A stretch of 42,046 nt of DNA from the NCBI GenBank assembly GCA_020629375.1, contig JAHDDK010000010.1, positions 45,506-87,551 of the forward strand, in the 5' to 3' direction. This document shows positions 35,595 to 42,046 of this stretch, piece by piece. A program made the translations under genes and the position numbers. Numbering within the stretch: position 1 is the stretch's first letter; each line of letters opens with the position of its first letter. This DNA comes from Acidimicrobiales bacterium. GTDB taxonomy: Bacteria > Actinomycetota > Acidimicrobiia > Acidimicrobiales > SHLQ01. Under the pieces are notes generated by a model that had not been told where the DNA came from, searched no databases, and saw only the letters and a program-made list of their open reading frames with translations.

Positions 35595-35953
35595 ACCAGG
35601 TGCTTCCTGTGCGAATGTGAGTCGAGCCACGCCCGACTCCTGAAGAGATCGGCGCGTCGGGCAGCGTTTTGAGTGGCAGTGCCGGGACTGGAGCGCTCGG
35701 TCGGACCCGGTGTGGCCGGCTGAAGGCCGGTCCGACGAAAAGACGCTCAGCAACCGACAGAGGTCGCGTGCGAGACGCTAGTTCGTCGGCTCTCGGCGAA
35801 CCGGGACGTCCCGCCGGGGCCCACCGTGCCGGCACCACGTCGATGCGTGTCGAAATCCTCTCCGAATGTGTCAAATTCATGACAGAACTCCTAGCGTGAG
35901 CATCCGGTGACCACCACGGGTGGTCGTGCGGTGGGCCTTTCACAGGAGCGGAA
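35595..35953. other. Divergent intergenic region, Wzc-like and GH26-RTX genes
   Basis: About 360 bases with no convincing gene. It contains a perfect 12-base palindrome, CGGGACGTCCCG (35802-35813), which is a candidate operator. TAGCGT at 35892-35897 is a possible -10 for the plus strand. The hairpin at 35909-35925 is listed separately. AGGAG five bases before the ATG at 35954 is a good ribosome binding site. Confidence 0.4.
35909..35925 (+). promoter_or_regulatory. Leader hairpin upstream of the GH26-RTX gene
   Basis: Perfect 7-base stem GACCACC/GGTGGTC with a 3-base loop, about 30 bases before the ATG and just before the ribosome binding site. It could be an RNA control element or a dyad operator. 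I cannot assign it to a riboswitch class. Confidence 0.4.
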
Positions 35954-37915
35954 ATGCACAATCGTCAATGGCGGACCCTCGCCGTCGTTCTCTCAACGGC
36001 GCTCATCGCGTCGCTTCTCACCATTCAGCTGTCCGATGACGCGGACGCACTGCCGTCCGGCGTGCTGTTCGGCGCGTACGCCCAACCCGTCAACGGCCAG
36101 ACCAACCGGACGGCAATCGAGTCGCTCGAACGATCACTCGGCACGACACTGCCGATGGTGCGGGCGTTCGGCGACTGGGACGACTCGATCGGCGCCGACA
36201 AGCCGCTCCATCGGTGGGTCCGCGACGGCGGCCGCGAACTCATGACCTCGATCAAGCCACAACGATCGAACGGCTCGATCATCCCGTGGCGAGACGTCGC
36301 CAATGCACGACCCGGTTCGGCGCTCTACGGCGACATGCAGCGTCTCGCCGATCAGGCAAAACGCTTCGGTGCGCCGATGATCATCAGCTTCCACCACGAA
36401 CCCGAGCGGGGCGTGAATCAGCAGTACGGCACGAACGAGGAGTTCAAGGCCGCGTTCCGCAAGATCCATGACGTCTTCGCCGCCGAAGGCGCATCAAACG
36501 TGACGTGGGCGTGGATCATGACCGACTGGTCCTTCGCCGTCGGCGACTTGTTCCCGAACGATCGGCGACGCGCCGAACTCTGGTACCCCGGCAGCGACGT
36601 CGTCGACTATCTCGCCTCCGACCCGTACAACTGGAACTTCTGCCGAGGTGGCAATACCGAGCCATGGATCTCGATCGAAGACGCAATCGAGCCATTTATG
36701 CGTTTCGCCCGCCAGTACCCGTCGAAGAAGCTGATTCTGGGCGAATTCGCGAGCGACGAGGGCACGCCGGGACAGAAGGGACAGTGGCTCGACGATGTGC
36801 GGGAGTTGTTCTCCTCGGGTGAGTACCGCGACCGTTTCGCGGCAATCCTCTACTTCCACGATCACGGCACCGCCGAAGGGTGGCCGGCCTGTGACTGGTG
36901 GTTGACCTCGAGCCAATCGACGCTTGCTGCTGCCCAACGGATCGCGACCGACCCGTTCTTCCGCGGCTCGCTTCCGCCCCCACCAGCGACCACCACAACG
37001 CAGCGACCCACGACCACGCAGCGACCCACGACCACCACGACTCGGCCGGCGACGACCCAACCCCCGGCTACAACCGTCACAACCACGACCCGCCAGCCGA
37101 CAACCACGGTCCAACCGACGACGACCACGAACCAACAACCAACCACTACCGTCCGACCCACCACGACGGTCCGTCCCACGACGACGACACAGCGGCCTCC
37201 CACGACAACGATCGTGCCTCGCCCAACAACGCCGCCGACGACGACCATCCGACAACAACCCCCTGCTACACCCGCCGGAGGAGCCATCAGCACCTGCGAA
37301 GGCCGAGCGGTGACGATCTGGGGCACATCGGGAGCCGATCGGCTCGTCGGCACGGCGGGACCGGACGTCATTCACGGTCTCGGTGGGGACGACACGATCA
37401 CCGGTCTCGGCGGCAATGACGTGATCTGCGCGGGAGCGGGAGACGACGTGGTCAACGGCGGATCCGGGAACGACCTGATCATCGGCGGCAAGGGTCACGA
37501 TCGGCTGTGGGGCGGCAAGGGTGACGACGTGCTCCGAGGGGGATCCGGCAACGACCGACTCCTCGGTGAGCGCGGCGACGACATCTTGGCCGGCCATGCA
37601 GGCCGGGACCTGCTCCGAGGAGGAGCCGGCGCCGACACTCTCCGCGGTGGCTCACACGCCGACGTCCTGAACGGCCAAGCCGGACGTGACCGCGTCAACG
37701 GCAACCGCGGCGACGATGTGGTTCTCGGCGGCAGCGGACGAGATCGGCTGTTCGGAGGCGACGGCGCTGATCAGTTGCAGGGCGGATCCGGCGCTGACCG
37801 CATCCTCGGAGAGGCGGGCCCCGATCGGATCGACGGCGGGGCCGATGTCGATACGTGTGTCGGGGGCGCGGACGCCGACATCTTGGCCCCGACTTGCGAG
37901 ACGGTCAGCGCCTGA
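35954..37915 (+). CDS. Secreted GH26-like glycosidase with RTX-repeat C-terminus
   Basis: A 653-residue, three-part secreted protein. A signal peptide (MHNRQWRTLAVVLSTALIASLL, cleavage near ADA-L) leads to a GH26-like catalytic domain (about 34-335). The acid/base E149 follows two histidines in SFHHEPE and the nucleophile is E264 in LILGEF, so the active site looks intact. A Thr/Pro linker (about 337-435) is followed by RTX calcium-binding nonapeptides (about 450-640) and a cysteine cap (DTCVGG...PTCE). The beta-roll may anchor or fold the enzyme in a Ca2+-rich exterior. It is divergent from the Wzc-like gene, suggesting the enzyme trims or releases the polysaccharide made there. Its TGA directly abuts the stop of the opposite SLC13 gene. 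Confidence 0.85.
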   Translation: MHNRQWRTLAVVLSTALIASLLTIQLSDDADALPSGVLFGAYAQPVNGQTNRTAIESLERSLGTTLPMVRAFGDWDDSIGADKPLHRWVRDGGRELMTSIKPQRSNGSIIPWRDVANARPGSALYGDMQRLADQAKRFGAPMIISFHHEPERGVNQQYGTNEEFKAAFRKIHDVFAAEGASNVTWAWIMTDWSFAVGDLFPNDRRRAELWYPGSDVVDYLASDPYNWNFCRGGNTEPWISIEDAIEPFMRFARQYPSKKLILGEFASDEGTPGQKGQWLDDVRELFSSGEYRDRFAAILYFHDHGTAEGWPACDWWLTSSQSTLAAAQRIATDPFFRGSLPPPPATTTTQRPTTTQRPTTTTTRPATTQPPATTVTTTTRQPTTTVQPTTTTNQQPTTTVRPTTTVRPTTTTQRPPTTTIVPRPTTPPTTTIRQQPPATPAGGAISTCEGRAVTIWGTSGADRLVGTAGPDVIHGLGGDDTITGLGGNDVICAGAGDDVVNGGSGNDLIIGGKGHDRLWGGKGDDVLRGGSGNDRLLGERGDDILAGHAGRDLLRGGAGADTLRGGSHADVLNGQAGRDRVNGNRGDDVVLGGSGRDRLFGGDGADQLQGGSGADRILGEAGPDRIDGGADVDTCVGGADADILAPTCETVSA

Positions 37916-39676
37916 TCACGAGGCCAACACAACCGCCGGAACACCGAGCACCACGAGAGCCGACAGCGGTACGCCGAGGCGGAGATAGTCACTGAAGCGA
38001 TAGCCGCCAGGGCCGTACACCATCGTGTTGGTCTGGTAGCCGATCGGTGTCAGGAACGATGCCGAACCCGCCACAGCGACGCCGATCAACAGCACCCGAG
38101 GATCGACATCGACCTCCGACGCGACCTGATTCGCGATCGGAAAGATCAAAGCAACGGCGGCCGCATTCGTGATCAGCTCGGTGAGCACGATTGTGGCGAT
38201 CACGAGTCCCACAACGGCGCCATAGGTCCCCGCCCAAGCCGACCCATCAAGTACGAGATCGGCGATGCGGCCGCCCAGCCCCGACGCCTCCACTGCTGCA
38301 CCGAGGCCGAAGGCTCCCCCGATCATCAGGACGACATTCACATCGACCGCATCGCGTGCCTCGCGGGGCCGAAGAACGCCCACGAGCACCGCGACAATTG
38401 CGGAGCCGATCACCGCCCGCGTCACCGACAACCATCCCAACGCCGGAAGCACGACTGCGGCCGCGAGAGCCGCAAGAGCAACGAACGAACGATCCGTCCG
38501 CGTCGGCATCGGCGCATCGACTCGGCTCACGAGGAGGAACTCCCCCGCGTCACGCCATCGAATCCTGAAGTCCTTGCTGGCGAGCACCAGCAGGGTGTCA
38601 CCGCTGCGCAGTGGTGTGGTGCCGATCTTGCCGCGCACGATCGTGCCGCTTCGGTGGATGGCGAGCACCGCAGCGTCGTAGCGAGCTCGAAAATCCATGG
38701 CTGCGACCGTCCGGCCCACCAGCGGCGAACTTGCGCCCAGAACCACCTCGTAGAAGGCGGTGTTTGCCTGGTCCGAAGCAGCCAGATTGTCGGTGTCGAT
38801 CGCGACTTCGAGTCCTCGGCGTCCCTGAAGGTCGACCACGTCGTCGACCGAGCCGGCGAACACGAGCCGATCGCCACCACGCAACGTTTGCGTCGGTTGG
38901 ACCGGAGCGATCAGCTTTCCGCCTCGATCGATCTCGACAAGGAACACACCCGCAAGATTCCGGAGTCCCGCCTCGGCGACGGTTGTCCCATCGACTGCGC
39001 CATCGGGCACGACCGACATCGAGACAGTGAACGGCCGCTGGGCATCTCCACCGACTCCAGGTCGCACACGTTGAGGCAGCACGCTCGGGCCCAACAACAC
39101 CACGATGATCAAGCCAACGATCGCGATGGGCGCACCGACGGTGGCGAGTTCGAACAGACCGAGCGGCTCCTGTCCGGATTGCTCGATGAGACCAGACATC
39201 ACGAGGTTCGTCGACGTCCCGATCACGGTCAACGAACCGCCGAGAATCGTGGCATACGACAGCGGGATCAAGAACGTGGACGCCGACCGTTTCTCGCGGT
39301 CCGCCCAACGAGTCACGGCCGGGACGAGCATGGCCACAATCGGGGTATTCGCGAGGAATGCCGAAGCCGCAGCGCTCGGAATCGCCAGTCGAGCGAGATC
39401 GCGTCGATCTCCGTTTGGTTTCCCGAGCAGAGTCCGCACGAGGGGCTGAATGGCTCCTGTCCGGTCGACGGCCGCAGCAACGACGTAGAGGCCGGCAACA
39501 GTGATTGGCGCCGGGTTCGAGAACCCGCCGAAAGCCTCCGCGGCGTCGGTCACGCCGAGCACGAACAGCAATGCGCTCGCGCCGATGACTCCAGCGGGCG
39601 GCGAGACCCGCGAGGTCGCGAGCGCAGCCACCATCGCAACGAGGACTGCGATGGTGAGCCACGCATCGCCGGACAT
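37916..39676 (-). CDS. SLC13-type anion permease with two RCK_C domains
   Basis: A 586-residue transporter of the SLC13/DASS-like group. N-terminal membrane segments (about 1-200) carry the anion motif ILGGSLTVIGTSTNLVMSG. Two cytoplasmic TrkA-C/RCK_C modules follow (about 215-400: GTTVAEAGLRNLAGVFLVEI and GRTVAAMDFRARYDAAVLAI), then a second membrane block with SASFLTPIGYQTNTMVYGPG. Relatives with this layout move sulfate, and others move dicarboxylates or other anions. Sulfate is attractive beside two sulfotransferases but unproven. The ATG is 39 bases after the rpoC stop and has no evident Shine-Dalgarno. Confidence 0.88.
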   Translation of the reverse strand: MSGDAWLTIAVLVAMVAALATSRVSPPAGVIGASALLFVLGVTDAAEAFGGFSNPAPITVAGLYVVAAAVDRTGAIQPLVRTLLGKPNGDRRDLARLAIPSAAASAFLANTPIVAMLVPAVTRWADREKRSASTFLIPLSYATILGGSLTVIGTSTNLVMSGLIEQSGQEPLGLFELATVGAPIAIVGLIIVVLLGPSVLPQRVRPGVGGDAQRPFTVSMSVVPDGAVDGTTVAEAGLRNLAGVFLVEIDRGGKLIAPVQPTQTLRGGDRLVFAGSVDDVVDLQGRRGLEVAIDTDNLAASDQANTAFYEVVLGASSPLVGRTVAAMDFRARYDAAVLAIHRSGTIVRGKIGTTPLRSGDTLLVLASKDFRIRWRDAGEFLLVSRVDAPMPTRTDRSFVALAALAAAVVLPALGWLSVTRAVIGSAIVAVLVGVLRPREARDAVDVNVVLMIGGAFGLGAAVEASGLGGRIADLVLDGSAWAGTYGAVVGLVIATIVLTELITNAAAVALIFPIANQVASEVDVDPRVLLIGVAVAGSASFLTPIGYQTNTMVYGPGGYRFSDYLRLGVPLSALVVLGVPAVVLAS

Positions 39677-39690
39677 GGGTTTTTCATCGG

Positions 39691-39706
39691 CCCCGATCGC
39701 TCGGGG
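39691..39706 (-). terminator. Possible hairpin after rpoC
   Basis: Six-base stem CCCCGA/TCGGGG with a GCGA (GNRA-type) loop on the minus strand, 10 bases after the rpoC stop. No T tract follows, so it is a weak terminator or a processing/stability element before the SLC13 gene. Confidence 0.3.
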
Positions 39707-39715
39707 TCGAGTGTT

Positions 39716-42046
<2,331 letters not shown>

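Noticed and set aside
36980..37270. Simple-sequence DNA repeat
   Set aside because: The repeated ACC/ACG triplets are codons of the Thr/Pro linker in the GH26-RTX protein and stay in frame, so it is protein low complexity rather than a DNA element.

Overview
The window is GC-rich DNA packed with genes, many overlapping by 1-4 bases, and most of its start codons are ATG or GTG. Gene content (class Ia ribonucleotide reductase, biotin-dependent pyruvate carboxylase, RTX proteins carrying Sec signal peptides, an actinobacterial-style rpoC, dTDP-sugar and exopolysaccharide genes) suggests a high-GC actinobacterium. An aquatic or marine member of the Acidimicrobiia (Ilumatobacter-like) is my best guess. 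That placement rests on overall resemblance, not on a search.

Layout. 21-3580 (-): nrdA-nrdB operon with a recognisable promoter upstream. 4067-8936 (-): an FAD amine oxidase, aroQ, a Wzm/Wzt-type polysaccharide ABC exporter and an asparaginase-II protein. 9062-9769 (+): a Bax-inhibitor-1 membrane protein followed by a clear terminator. 9946-13325 (-): two tandem paralogous secreted RTX-repeat proteins, then pyruvate carboxylase (13384-16803). 16956-17927 (+): a quinone oxidoreductase. 17951-20967 (-): a TauE/SafE permease translationally coupled to a NIT-GGDEF-EAL cyclic-di-GMP enzyme. 21003-23243: a LysR regulator divergent from inositol-3-phosphate synthase.

23259-37915 is the accessory core, a surface or extracellular polysaccharide locus. 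One tightly coupled minus-strand operon (29527 to 23259) encodes an Alg14-like protein, an Alg13-like domain fused to a sulfotransferase, a family 2 glycosyltransferase, an O-antigen ligase/polymerase-like membrane protein, an APH-fold kinase and a second sulfotransferase. A second minus-strand operon (35594 to 31038) encodes a Wzz/Wzc-like protein with a substituted Walker A lysine, an SDR epimerase/dehydratase, RmlA and RmlB. Two secreted GH26-like proteins, one a lipoprotein and one carrying RTX repeats, are transcribed in the opposite direction and flank the second operon. Together these look like machinery to build, sulfate, polymerise, export and trim a glycan. The Wzm/Wzt pair at 5774-7966 and the c-di-GMP enzyme may act on the same product, which is inference.

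37916-39676 (-) is an SLC13-type permease with RCK_C domains. 39716-42046 (-) is the 3' part of rpoC. As given, rpoC carries one out-of-frame deletion and one in-frame loss of a universally conserved segment, and its second zinc site has lost three of four cysteines.

No tRNA, rRNA, CRISPR array, transposase or integrase was seen.
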